From: Nitrobacter sp. NHB1
GTDB taxonomy: Bacteria; Pseudomonadota; Alphaproteobacteria; Rhizobiales; Xanthobacteraceae
Assembly: GCF_036964665.1 (NCBI RefSeq)
Contig: NZ_JBAMDA010000001.1
Coordinates: 3,200,001-3,264,000, forward strand
Length of the DNA: 64,000 nt
Direction: 5' to 3'
A model generated the notes under the pieces. That model saw nothing but the letters and a program-made list of their open reading frames with translations. It did no database searches and was not told where the DNA came from. A program made the position numbers and the translations under genes. Positions 8,129 through 16,393 of the stretch are shown one piece after another. Position 1 is the stretch's first letter. Each line of letters starts with the position of its first letter.

Positions 8129-9775
8129 CTACACGTCCAGAATCCGAGCCTGCGCGATCGCCTCCATGAGCCGATCTCGGGATGGCGCGGCCAATCGTTC
8201 GACTAGCATGAGCCGTGCCAGCACTAGCGGAGGATCGCCTTCGTCGAGCACGCGGGGGTGCGACAGCACGAAGTCAGCCAGTTCGGCGATCGAGATTTCG
8301 GCCAGGCTGCGGCGGTGTTCCGGGCCCTGCGGCGCGCGGAAGGCAATATGCGGCGCGACGGCGATGCGATAGCCGGACACGCCGACCTGCGCGACCACCT
8401 GCCAACCGCGTCGCTCCAATTGCACGGCTACGGCCTCCTCGAACGGCGATTCCATTTTGCCTTGCGAGCCGCTGTCCTGCGCCGGCAGCGCGATGGCGCC
8501 GCGTACTGCGTAATCAAGGAACGCCTTGAGATGGCGAACGCCAACGGCCTTCGTGCGATCGAGATTGATATCGTCGGCTCGAATGCCGGAAAACACCTTC
8601 AGCTCCCGGCGAACGCGCGTGACCGCAACATTGAGACGGCGCTCGCCGCCGTCGCGGTTGATGGCGCCGAACGTCATCGGCAGCTTGCCGGCTGCATCGC
8701 GGCAGAAGGTGATCGAGAAATAGATCACGTCGCGCTCATCGCCCTGGATGTTCTCCAGGTTCTTGACGATCACCGGTTCGATGCGGTCATCGGCGAAAAA
8801 CCATTCGAGCGCCGGGTTTTCGCGCCGAGCGTCGTCGAGGAAGTCCTGAATCAGGGTTTGCTGCTGCACGTTGAAGGTAATCACGCCCATGGTTTGCCGC
8901 TGCGTCTCCGGCAGCACCAGCCAGGCTTCAAGCTTGCGGCGGATGTCGACGGCAATGGCGCGCGCTTCCTCACGATTGGTGCGACTTTTGCCGCGGTCAT
9001 AGATGCCGGTTGGCACGAAGGTGAGCGAGACTGCTTCGTCCTGCGTCACCGGGCTCGGGAAGGTGATCAGATTGTTTTCGTAATAGTGCCAGTTCGAGAA
9101 CGCGATCAGCGATTCATGGCGGCTGCGATAGTGCCAGCGCAAGCGGCGCGTCGGCAGTCCGGATGCTGCGGCCTCGTCGAGGATGCTTTCGAGATCGCGG
9201 TCGAACTCCGGCACGTCGTCGCTGTCGTCATCGTTGCGGCCGAAGAAGTTCGTCGGCGGTAGTTGCTTGGGATCACCGACAATGATTGTCTGACGACCAC
9301 GCGCGATAGCGCCGACGGCATCCCAGGTTGCTATCTGCGAAGCCTCGTCGAAGATCACGACATCGAACAGGGTGTGGTTGGTCGGCAGATACTGCGCGAT
9401 CGACAGCGGTGACATCAGCACGCAGGGCGCTAGCTTGCCAAAGCTCTCCGGCATCGCCCCGATCATGTCGCGGATCGAACGGCTCGGCCGCTGCAGACCC
9501 ATCTGGTGACGCAGCAAGCCTAATTCGGACTGCCGGGGCACTGAGGCCGACGAAGGCAGGTCATGCACCAGCGAGCTGATCACCTTGTCGGTCGCATGCG
9601 CCCGCACGAGGTCGCCGACTTCCCTGAAGTCCGCGATGGCGTGTTCGTGCTCGAAGCGCCTGAAGCTGCGCAATTCGCGGTTGGAATCGATAGCTAGCGG
9701 CAGCCACCACCTGGCATAGCCGAGACGGAAGGCGCGGCCCGAATCGCCGGGCGCCACCACGACGACAGCGCCTGT
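8129..9775 (-). pseudogene. DUF4011-type superfamily I helicase, truncated and internally deleted
   Basis: The remaining part shows helicase motif II (VVIFDEASQIA), motif III (IIVGDPKQLPPTNFF), an arginine-containing motif LRWHYRSRHESL, NLENIQGDERDVIYFS and LNVAVTRVRRELKVF, as in the large AAA_11/AAA_12 helicases with an N-terminal DUF4011 domain. After them a Vsr-like nuclease domain starts (MESPFEEAVAVQLERRGW) but jumps at SGYRI into a DUF3320-like C terminus, so the nuclease core is deleted. The N-terminal half with Walker A is also missing, cut near 9775 where an acetyltransferase fragment begins. Full-length proteins of this type are near 1500-2000 residues and have been proposed as phage defence. 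This copy cannot work. Confidence 0.8.
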
Positions 9776-9779
9776 TACG

Positions 9780-10269
9780 GTTCCTTTTTCATTTGGTTCG
9801 CTATGCCCATTCCAATGGGGAGGTGCTGGGCGCCTACGTGCATGGTGTACTAATCGGCGTGCTGGGCATGATCCAGCCCGGCCGGTGTCGTCCGACGCTG
9901 AGTGGCAGGCTGCGCATTGGCCTTGCACTCTTGACCAGCATCCGGCCCGCGGTTCTGTTGCGTGTCCATCGTTGGCTCGCTGCCTGGGAACGGAACGACC
10001 CGCGCGAGCCGCACTGGCACATTGGTCCCTTGGTCGTGCTGCCGGCATATCGGCGGCACGGAATTGGGCGGCGTTTAATGATGCACTGCTGCCAGCGTAT
10101 GGATGCGCTCTCTGCCTCGGCATGGCTGGAGACGGATCTAGAAATCAACGCGACATTTTATCGGAGTGTCGGCTTTGTTGTGATCAAGCAGGAACTCGTT
10201 CTTGAAGTACCGAACTGGTTCATGAGCCGCTCGCCAATGTGCGTCACGTCCCGTGCGCTAATACACTGA
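9780..10269 (+). CDS. GNAT-family N-acetyltransferase, N terminus probably lost
   Basis: The acetyl-CoA-binding motif is visible: WHIGPLVVLPAYRRHGIGRR, followed by NATFYRSVGFVVIKQELVLE. The fold is therefore GNAT; the acceptor is unknown. The open frame has only a TTG near 9793 as possible start, with no ribosome site, and the region upstream is the cut helicase, so the first part of the protein is likely missing. The last residues after NWFMSR may be added by neighbouring transposon DNA. Probably a partial gene. Confidence 0.6.
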
Positions 10270-10348
10270 TCGATCAGATCTTCGCTGTCCCTGTCGCAAA
10301 AGAAATCCGGCTGGCGGTTGATCGAGAATTGGGCGATGCTGCTGCCCG

Positions 10349-10990
10349 ATGTCGGATTTGTGCAGACTGATTTTTGGAATGGCGATGGACCTGCTGCGGT
10401 CGCGAGCAGCGCTTGAGGCAGAAATTCTGGTCTTGAGGCAACAAATCAATGTATTGCGGCGAACCCGTCCCAAAAGACCTCCCTTCATCTCGATTGACAG
10501 ACTGATATTGGGAGGTGTCTGCCGACTGTTTCGCAAGATGTATGATGCACTGGCAATCGTCCGACCGGACACCGTGATCCGTTGGCATCGTGTCGGTGTC
10601 AGATTGTATTGGCGCTGGAAATCGAGGCATCGCTGCGGTCGACCGGCGGTGCTGTTGGAAATTCGCCGGCTGATCCGTGAGATGAGCGTCGCCAATCCGT
10701 TGTGGGGAGCGCCGCGGATCCATGGCGGGCTTCTCCAGCTTGGCATCGAGATTGGCCAGACCAGCGTGGCCAAGTATATGGCGCGGAGGAGGGCTCCATC
10801 GCAGGGTTGGAAGACGTTCCTTCGTAATCACGCTGACGGGATCGCCGCGATGGACTTTTTCGTGGTTCGGAAAATCCGCGCCAAGGTCGAGCACGTGTTC
10901 CGGGTGATGAAATGCCAGTTCGGTTCGCCCGGGCTTCGCTTTCGCCTTCACGGCCCACAGAACGCCAGCTGCTTCCGCGATTACATATAT
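10349..10990 (+). pseudogene. Chimera of two transposase fragments
   Basis: Up to about 10868 the frame encodes the N-terminal half of an integrase-core transposase related to the one at 5751-6725 (LIREMSVANPLWGAPRIHGG, GIAAMDFFVV). It then switches to KIRAKVEHVFRVMKCQFG, the C-terminal motif of IS5-type transposases. Both parents are truncated and joined by a deletion. The open frame continues by chance into the next gene. Confidence 0.8.
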
Positions 10991-11018
10991 TTCTATTTCC
11001 GTCACAAGGAGATGCGAG

Positions 11019-11573
11019 ATGGCGATGACAACCACCCAGGTCACTTTCGATACGCCGGCGCCGGAGTTTCGGCTTCCAGCGACCGACGGCAAGACTTACG
11101 GACTGGACGACCTTGCGGGCGGAAAGGGCACCGTCGTCGTCTTCATCTGCAACCATTGCCCCTACGTCAAAGCGGTGATCGACCGCATGGCTGCGGACGC
11201 GCGGGTGCTCATGTCGGAGGGCATTGGTTTTGTGGCGATTTGCTCGAACGATGCGGCGAGCCATCCCGAAGATTCATTTGAAAATATGAAGCATTTCGCC
11301 AAGGCTCATGGTTTCCCATTTCCTTATCTGCACGACGAGACCCAAGCAGTGGCGCGAGCGTATGGGGCGGTGTGTACGCCGGACTTCTTCGGTTACAGCG
11401 CTGACCGCAAACTCAAGTACCGCGGTCGGCTCGACGAAGGCCGCAAAACTCCGCCCCGCGCGGAGGCGCCCCGAGAGCTTGTCGAGGCCATGCGCGCGAT
11501 TGCGAGCACCGGTCTGGCGCCCGCTGACCAACAGCCGTCCATTGGCTGCTCGATCAAATGGAAGGATGCATAA
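11019..11573 (+). CDS. Thioredoxin-like / AhpC-TSA family redoxin
   Basis: A 184-residue cytoplasmic protein with a thioredoxin fold. FDTPAPEFRLPATDGKTY is the usual peroxiredoxin-like opening and VVVFICNHCPYVKAVIDRM carries the CNHCPY redox motif of this subgroup. No signal peptide. It would act as a thiol oxidoreductase or peroxidase in the cytosol; the electron donor is unknown. The ATG at 11019 follows AAGGAGATGCGAG, a strong ribosome site. It is one of the few intact chromosomal-type genes in the left part of the window. Confidence 0.9.
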   Translation: MAMTTTQVTFDTPAPEFRLPATDGKTYGLDDLAGGKGTVVVFICNHCPYVKAVIDRMAADARVLMSEGIGFVAICSNDAASHPEDSFENMKHFAKAHGFPFPYLHDETQAVARAYGAVCTPDFFGYSADRKLKYRGRLDEGRKTPPRAEAPRELVEAMRAIASTGLAPADQQPSIGCSIKWKDA

Positions 11574-11746
11574 AGCCGATCCTTCATCATAGGCCGTACC
11601 GGCTACGCAACCGCAACACGGTCTGCGCGCCCAAGGTTCCGGCCTGTCGCGCCACCATTGGTCGGCTGCAGCGGGCGTTCCAAAATACAATTCGATCTGA
11701 GAGGCAAGCAGCACGAGGGCCCGCATCGGCGGGCTCCAGGCTGCTG

Positions 11747-11895
11747 TCAAAGGAAATTGACCCAGTTCATTGTCTCGTCATACCCGCTGAATTCGTGGGC
11801 GAGAGCCTGGCTGATGCTGTCGACCTGATCGTCGTGCCGCGATTGAGGGAAAGCGAATAGTTCTGCCGCCAGATCCGGTAGCCACGGAGGGGAGG
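11747..11895 (-). pseudogene. Fragment of a second phage terminase large subunit
   Basis: The minus strand encodes PWLPDLAAELFAFPQSRHDD followed by QVDSISQALAHEFSGYDETMNWV and a stop. This is the end of a terminase nuclease domain and resembles the C terminus of the neighbouring TerL, but differs in sequence, so it is from a separate terminase gene or a further repeat of the nuclease domain. The rest is missing; 11896-12166 holds no recognisable gene. Confidence 0.75.
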
Positions 11896-12166
11896 AGGGC
11901 AAAAAAGACCTTTCCACTTTCGAACTTTGCCGCCACGATCTGCGCTCTGGTGAGCTTATCAGTCATTGGCCGTACGCCGGTTGTGAATGCTGATTGAACT
12001 TTGACCCCCTCAATCGGTCGCACGCGTAATCTAACGTTTTGATTCTATTGATGCGGGAACAGTGACCCAGGCGCCGAATCGGCGTCCAAACCCGGGCCGA
12101 AACACACACCGACGTTGGCAACGCGATCTTGACGGGTCTCAAGAATGGTGGTGTGGGTCCCATTCC

Positions 12167-14113
12167 TCATCCTACCCAGCTCAAAGTGGTGTCATATCCC
12201 GTCCCACCGTATTTGAGAGCCAGACTGATACTATCAACGATGTCGTCGGTCTCTCCGTAAGGATAGCTGAGAAGTTCTTTTTCGACCTGCGACATGAATG
12301 ACGCGTGTTTGGGAAACTGCACAGCGCCGTCTTTAAATGCGACCTGCTGTGTATAGAGCCGACCTTTCCGATCTTGCTCGATGGGTTGAAGTTTGATTGA
12401 TGAGCGCCCCGGTAAGTTGAGGTCGCTTTTGAGCGCTATACCTATTGCAGTTTCCTCGATCTGGATCTGTTCTGGATCGTATTTTTGTACGAGATCAACG
12501 AACACTTTCCGCAATTCGGGGTACTCGTAAATGCCACGTTCTACGTGCAGCAAATAATATATGTCGCCAAGGCGCATCCAGACCGTGCACACCGTCCAGT
12601 CACTTTGCCCGCCGTCCTGGATCGCAGTGTCCCAGGATAAGAAAACGCGCTTGTATCGCTGATCTGCAGGTAGGGCAGTGTAATAGTGAATCCACGCCTG
12701 CTTGATAAGATTGCCGCGCCATCTCGGATTTTGGGTAATCCAAGCCAGCGCGTAGACTGTGGAATCGACCTGGTCGTCATAGTTCGAGCTTGGAAACGAC
12801 AGCAGTTCGTTCAAGTAGGTATCGAGCCAATCTGCCGATTTCGGAAACAGAACGCGTCCGCCTTCGATCATCGACGTTTGGCCATACAATCGCATGATCT
12901 TGTTCCCGTCCAGGGTGGGCGCGGCCTGCACCTTAGAAAGGCCTTCGCCACGCAATTGCTGAATCAAAGAAGACCCGGATGACATATCTTCGATCAAAAC
13001 GACCGTCGCATTGTGCCGTTCAGCGAGACTTTGGACGGATTTTTTAAGATCGGGAAATAAAAGCCTTTTACGGAAAATGTCGAGCAAATAGGCTTTGTTG
13101 TCCTTAACTCCCCAGGTGGTGCAGACGCTGAAATTTGCAAGCTCGGTGTCCTTGACGGCCGTGTCCCAACTTTGAAGAATCGTTCCAAAATCGGCAGGCT
13201 TCTTGTCTGGAGTATAGAACTTTAGCCACTCGCGCTTGACGATGTGGCCTTCTGGCGGTTGCGGGTTTTGCTGATATTGGGCCGCAAAATGGTACGGCGT
13301 CATTGTCTCGCGCAGCGCCTTCAGGGTCGCGGACGGCGTCAGGGACGGTTGAAGAATCACTCCTTCCTTTCGATGAAACCGACTGGTTTGGTACGGCGTT
13401 CGAATCTCGTAGGATTCGTCCTCCTCGGCGATCGTCGCAAACGACAGTACTGTCCAATTCTCCGTCTTTTGGACATGAGCTACCAGATCGTCGGCGTGTA
13501 GCCGCTGCATCACTATAACGATCGCACCTTCGACTTGCTTGTTGAGACGACTCCGCAGCGTATTGTTGAACCATTCATTCACGCTGTCGCGTCGTGCATC
13601 CGACAGCGCTTCATCCGCCTTCAAAGGGTCGTCGATTACAATGACGTCTCCACCACGACCCGTGAACCCACCTCCGACTGAGGTGGAGAATCGGAAGCCG
13701 CCCTGGGTGGTTTCGAAGTCAGCTACGGTGTCTCTTCTGGGAGAAACCCTGGTGTCGAACAATGCTTGATAAAATGTACTGTTCATGATGCGACGGGACT
13801 GGCGTGCCAAAGTATCGGAAAAATCCTGGGAATAAGAGACGCAAGCCACCTGCTTTTCCGGGAAATGTCCCAGGAACCAAGCCGGGAACGCGATGGATAC
13901 AGAGTGAGATTTCAGGTGTCGCGGTGGAACATTGATGATGAGCCTTTTGCAATTACCGTAAGCAACATCTTCGAGGGCTCGCGCAATTACTTCCTGATGC
14001 CAATTGTATTCGAATGTCGCCGATGGATTTAGCTCAAGAAAAGAACGGTGGATGAATGCAAGCAGGTCCTGCCGGTAGATTTCGGCGGTCATCTCTGCAG
14101 GAGATAGGGTCAT
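12167..14113 (-). CDS. Phage terminase large subunit with a duplicated nuclease domain
   Basis: A 648-residue protein. Residues 1-300 form the packaging ATPase: NVPPRHLKSHSVS (residues 61-73) as Walker A and VIVIDDP (157-163) as Walker B. Residues about 311-460 form an RNase H-like nuclease with SWDTA (Asp 317), LIEDMSSG (374-380) and NYDDQVDS (444-451). Residues about 488-648 repeat that design: SWDTA (Asp 495), QIEETAIG and TDDIVDS (622-628). The two nuclease halves are diverged, so the duplication is old. Terminases of this type usually carry one nuclease domain and are near 450-500 residues. The start ATG lies beside the stop of the DUF5681 gene, so the two are coupled. Role: cutting and packaging phage DNA, or a relic of that. 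Confidence 0.88.
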   Translation of the reverse strand: MTLSPAEMTAEIYRQDLLAFIHRSFLELNPSATFEYNWHQEVIARALEDVAYGNCKRLIINVPPRHLKSHSVSIAFPAWFLGHFPEKQVACVSYSQDFSDTLARQSRRIMNSTFYQALFDTRVSPRRDTVADFETTQGGFRFSTSVGGGFTGRGGDVIVIDDPLKADEALSDARRDSVNEWFNNTLRSRLNKQVEGAIVIVMQRLHADDLVAHVQKTENWTVLSFATIAEEDESYEIRTPYQTSRFHRKEGVILQPSLTPSATLKALRETMTPYHFAAQYQQNPQPPEGHIVKREWLKFYTPDKKPADFGTILQSWDTAVKDTELANFSVCTTWGVKDNKAYLLDIFRKRLLFPDLKKSVQSLAERHNATVVLIEDMSSGSSLIQQLRGEGLSKVQAAPTLDGNKIMRLYGQTSMIEGGRVLFPKSADWLDTYLNELLSFPSSNYDDQVDSTVYALAWITQNPRWRGNLIKQAWIHYYTALPADQRYKRVFLSWDTAIQDGGQSDWTVCTVWMRLGDIYYLLHVERGIYEYPELRKVFVDLVQKYDPEQIQIEETAIGIALKSDLNLPGRSSIKLQPIEQDRKGRLYTQQVAFKDGAVQFPKHASFMSQVEKELLSYPYGETDDIVDSISLALKYGGTGYDTTLSWVG

Positions 14114-14619
14114 CAGTCGCTCCCCCGCTCGTCGTATGGCCGCAGGCGTCGATAGATTTCCTCGATCACCGTTTTATCGGTATCGTTAAAAGGGTAGTCG
14201 GAAGGTCTGGCAGCTTCGGCGCGTGCTTCGATGCCTGCAATCAAATCGATGAATTTCAACAACAGCTTTTCGTTTCCTGTTGCGCCCGCGTTCGCGAGGT
14301 GTATCGCAGCTGCCTGAGCTTTCGATATTCTTCGCTTCTTCCCATCGATGGCTACGGTGACTTGGTCACGTGCGGCGTCCAGTACGAGAGTGGCAATATT
14401 TTTGCTGCCCTTGGGGCGACCGGGCCGAACTCGGCCATCGCCCGTTTTGAATTGAGTTTGTTTCGGTGGTTTGCCGTGGCCAATCGAATATTCATCTTTG
14501 TTTGCGGCTGGGTCTTCTTTGTCGCGCGTTGTGTTTGCGCGAAGTGTTTGCTTTCCGCCGGACGGGTTTTTGCCCATCCGACTTCTTCCCTCTGGCGTTA
14601 ACCGCATCCGCTTCGCCAT
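14113..14619 (-). CDS. DUF5681 domain protein (terminase-associated)
   Basis: A 168-residue basic protein. The block GHGKPPKQTQFKTGDG followed by RPGRPKGSKNIATLVLDA is the DUF5681 signature. The family is commonly encoded directly before a terminase large subunit and may act as the small, DNA-recognising partner, but that role is inferred from context. The 5' part overlaps the methyltransferase gene by 128 bp in another frame. The shared stop/start boundary with TerL suggests one transcript. Confidence 0.85.
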   Translation of the reverse strand: MAKRMRLTPEGRSRMGKNPSGGKQTLRANTTRDKEDPAANKDEYSIGHGKPPKQTQFKTGDGRVRPGRPKGSKNIATLVLDAARDQVTVAIDGKKRRISKAQAAAIHLANAGATGNEKLLLKFIDLIAGIEARAEAARPSDYPFNDTDKTVIEEIYRRLRPYDERGSD

Positions 14620-15940
14620 TATTGTTGCGCTCCGTCCGCTGGACCCGAATTTGATCGAAACTCAAATCAGACTCTACATGTATGGCTCTCAAGCCATAGA
14701 TCCCTTCGAATCGCTGAATGATGAGATCAGCATAGTGCGAATCCAGTTCGATGCCGTATCCCCGCCGGCCGGTCTTCTCGGCGGCGAGCAACGTGGTGCC
14801 GCTGCCGGCAAACGCATCCAGCACAATGCCGCTTCGTTTCGAGCAGTCGAGAAGGGCGTCGCTAACAAGTGCAAGTGGTTTCGGAGTCGGATGTCCGGCA
14901 AGTGTGACGTCCCGGTCCTTCCCAAAACTACTCATACCGGTATATTGCCAAATATTCGTTCTGCTTCGTCCGAATCGCCCAAGCTCGACATTGTTGATGT
15001 GCTTGGCGCGGCCGTTCTTGTAGACAAAAATGAACTCGTGAGCGGAGCGATATAGCGAGCCCATACCGGCATTGCTTTTCGACCAGACGCAGATGTTCTT
15101 GAGCTCCGTATATGCATCATCGGCGGCATCGGCCAACTCCCGGATATGTCGCCAATCCATGCATACGAAATGGATCGAGCCATCGACGCTGAATTCTGCG
15201 AGATTCGTCAGAGCGCGCCGCAGGAAATTCGTGAATTCCCGCCGGGTCATTTCGCCCGATGCCATGGCAAATTCCCGGTGCCGATTCTTGCCCAAACCAG
15301 AAACGTTGCCCGCGATCCGTACGTTGTAAGGCGGATCAGTGAACACCATCTGTGCCCGTTTGCCCCCGAGGAGGCGTTCATAACTGTTCGGCTTGAGGGC
15401 GTCCTCGCACAGCAGAAAATGGTTGCCGATCTGCCAGCAGTCGCCGGGCCGCGATACTGCGGGCAGGGAGCGATCGACCTCGGGGATGGCGTCTGCCTCG
15501 TCCAGTTCGTTCTCGCTCGCCTCGCCGATAGTCAGATCGATCTCGGCCATCTCGAAGCCGGTGACCGTCACATCGAAATTCGGCTGGACGGAAAGCTCCT
15601 GCAGTTCCAAGGCAAGCAGCTTGGGGTCCCATCCTGCCTTCTCGGCAAGTCGGTTATCGGCGATAACGTAGGCCCGGATTTGGGTCGGGCTTAGGTGGTC
15701 GACCCTGACGGTCGGAACGTCCGTCATGCCAAGGGACGTGGCGGCAGCAATCCGTGCGTGGCCGGCGACGATGCAGTCCGAGCTGTCGATCAGAACGGGA
15801 TTGATAAAGCCAAACTCCTGGATGCTGGCGGCGATCTGTTTGACCTGCCGGGGCGTATGCGTGCGAGGGTTTTTGAGGCGAGGTTTGAGCTTGCGCGGGT
15901 CTTTATATTTGATAGCCAGCGTCCTCACGGCGCCCCCCAA
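14492..15940 (-). CDS. ParB-like domain fused to a DNA methyltransferase
   Basis: A 482-residue fusion. Residues 10-105 form a ParB/Srx-type domain (NPRTHTPRQVKQIAASIQEF, VAGHARIAAA). Residues about 165-440 form an amino-methyltransferase with TDPPYNV (201-207) before FAGSGTT (377-383), the order of the beta class that makes N6-methyladenine or N4-methylcytosine. The tail is lysine- and arginine-rich. Such fusions are frequent in alphaproteobacterial prophages upstream of terminase genes and may protect phage DNA from host restriction. First gene of the minus-strand block; an AT-rich stretch upstream at 15960-16100 could hold its promoter. Confidence 0.9.
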   Translation of the reverse strand: MGGAVRTLAIKYKDPRKLKPRLKNPRTHTPRQVKQIAASIQEFGFINPVLIDSSDCIVAGHARIAAATSLGMTDVPTVRVDHLSPTQIRAYVIADNRLAEKAGWDPKLLALELQELSVQPNFDVTVTGFEMAEIDLTIGEASENELDEADAIPEVDRSLPAVSRPGDCWQIGNHFLLCEDALKPNSYERLLGGKRAQMVFTDPPYNVRIAGNVSGLGKNRHREFAMASGEMTRREFTNFLRRALTNLAEFSVDGSIHFVCMDWRHIRELADAADDAYTELKNICVWSKSNAGMGSLYRSAHEFIFVYKNGRAKHINNVELGRFGRSRTNIWQYTGMSSFGKDRDVTLAGHPTPKPLALVSDALLDCSKRSGIVLDAFAGSGTTLLAAEKTGRRGYGIELDSHYADLIIQRFEGIYGLRAIHVESDLSFDQIRVQRTERNNNGEADAVNARGKKSDGQKPVRRKANTSRKHNARQRRPSRKQR

Positions 15941-16249
15941 GCATGGCGTTTATAAAGGTTTGTGCAACTCACCGATTGCGAATCAAAGACCTTGAGAAGT
16001 TTCCCATTTCTTTTGCCAATTTTCCCAATTCTATGAGGTGTTTTCCCATTTATTTTTTTACCTCAAAATCCTCAGATATGCCTGTGGCACAGGTGTTTTC
16101 TGCATTTTGCCGTTCGAGTCGCAGTGATTTGCCTAACTTTTCCCATTATTTTTCCCATTCCGCCGCGTGCACGGTCGCAAGACGGGTTCGCATCCGACTG
16201 CGTCCGCCACCACCCAGTCTGTTATTTTTCACATTTCCAGAGACTGACG
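15941..16249. other. AT-rich intergenic region
   Basis: No gene. The stretch is locally AT-rich and repeats the word TTTTCCCA several times between about 16000 and 16155, unlike the GC-rich neighbours. It lies upstream of the ParB-methyltransferase gene, so the repeats could be operator or ParB-like binding sites (inference). Confidence 0.4.
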
Positions 16250-16281
16250 AAAAAGGCCCGCTGTTGGCGGGCTTTTTCGCA
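16250..16281 (-). terminator. Strong hairpin with A and T tracts, can end transcription both ways
   Basis: AAAAAGGCCCGC and GGCGGGCTTTTT flank a short loop. It lies beyond the 3' end of the serine recombinase gene and, read the other way, would work on the plus strand as well. Confidence 0.8.
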
Positions 16282-16393
16282 TTTTGATCTGCGGAGGCGC
16301 GGTCTCCGTGACCCGTCTGGGCCGGGTTTGGGGCTCTGTCTCTGCCGCACAATTTCCCGTTCCTGGGAATCAGACCGATGAAATAAGGGCCGG

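Noticed and set aside
16186-16215. Sequence GGTTCGCATCC followed by GTCCGCCACCA looks like the 3' end of a tRNA or an att site
   Set aside because: The T stem does not pair, and no D or anticodon arm was found upstream. At best a very degraded tRNA tail.
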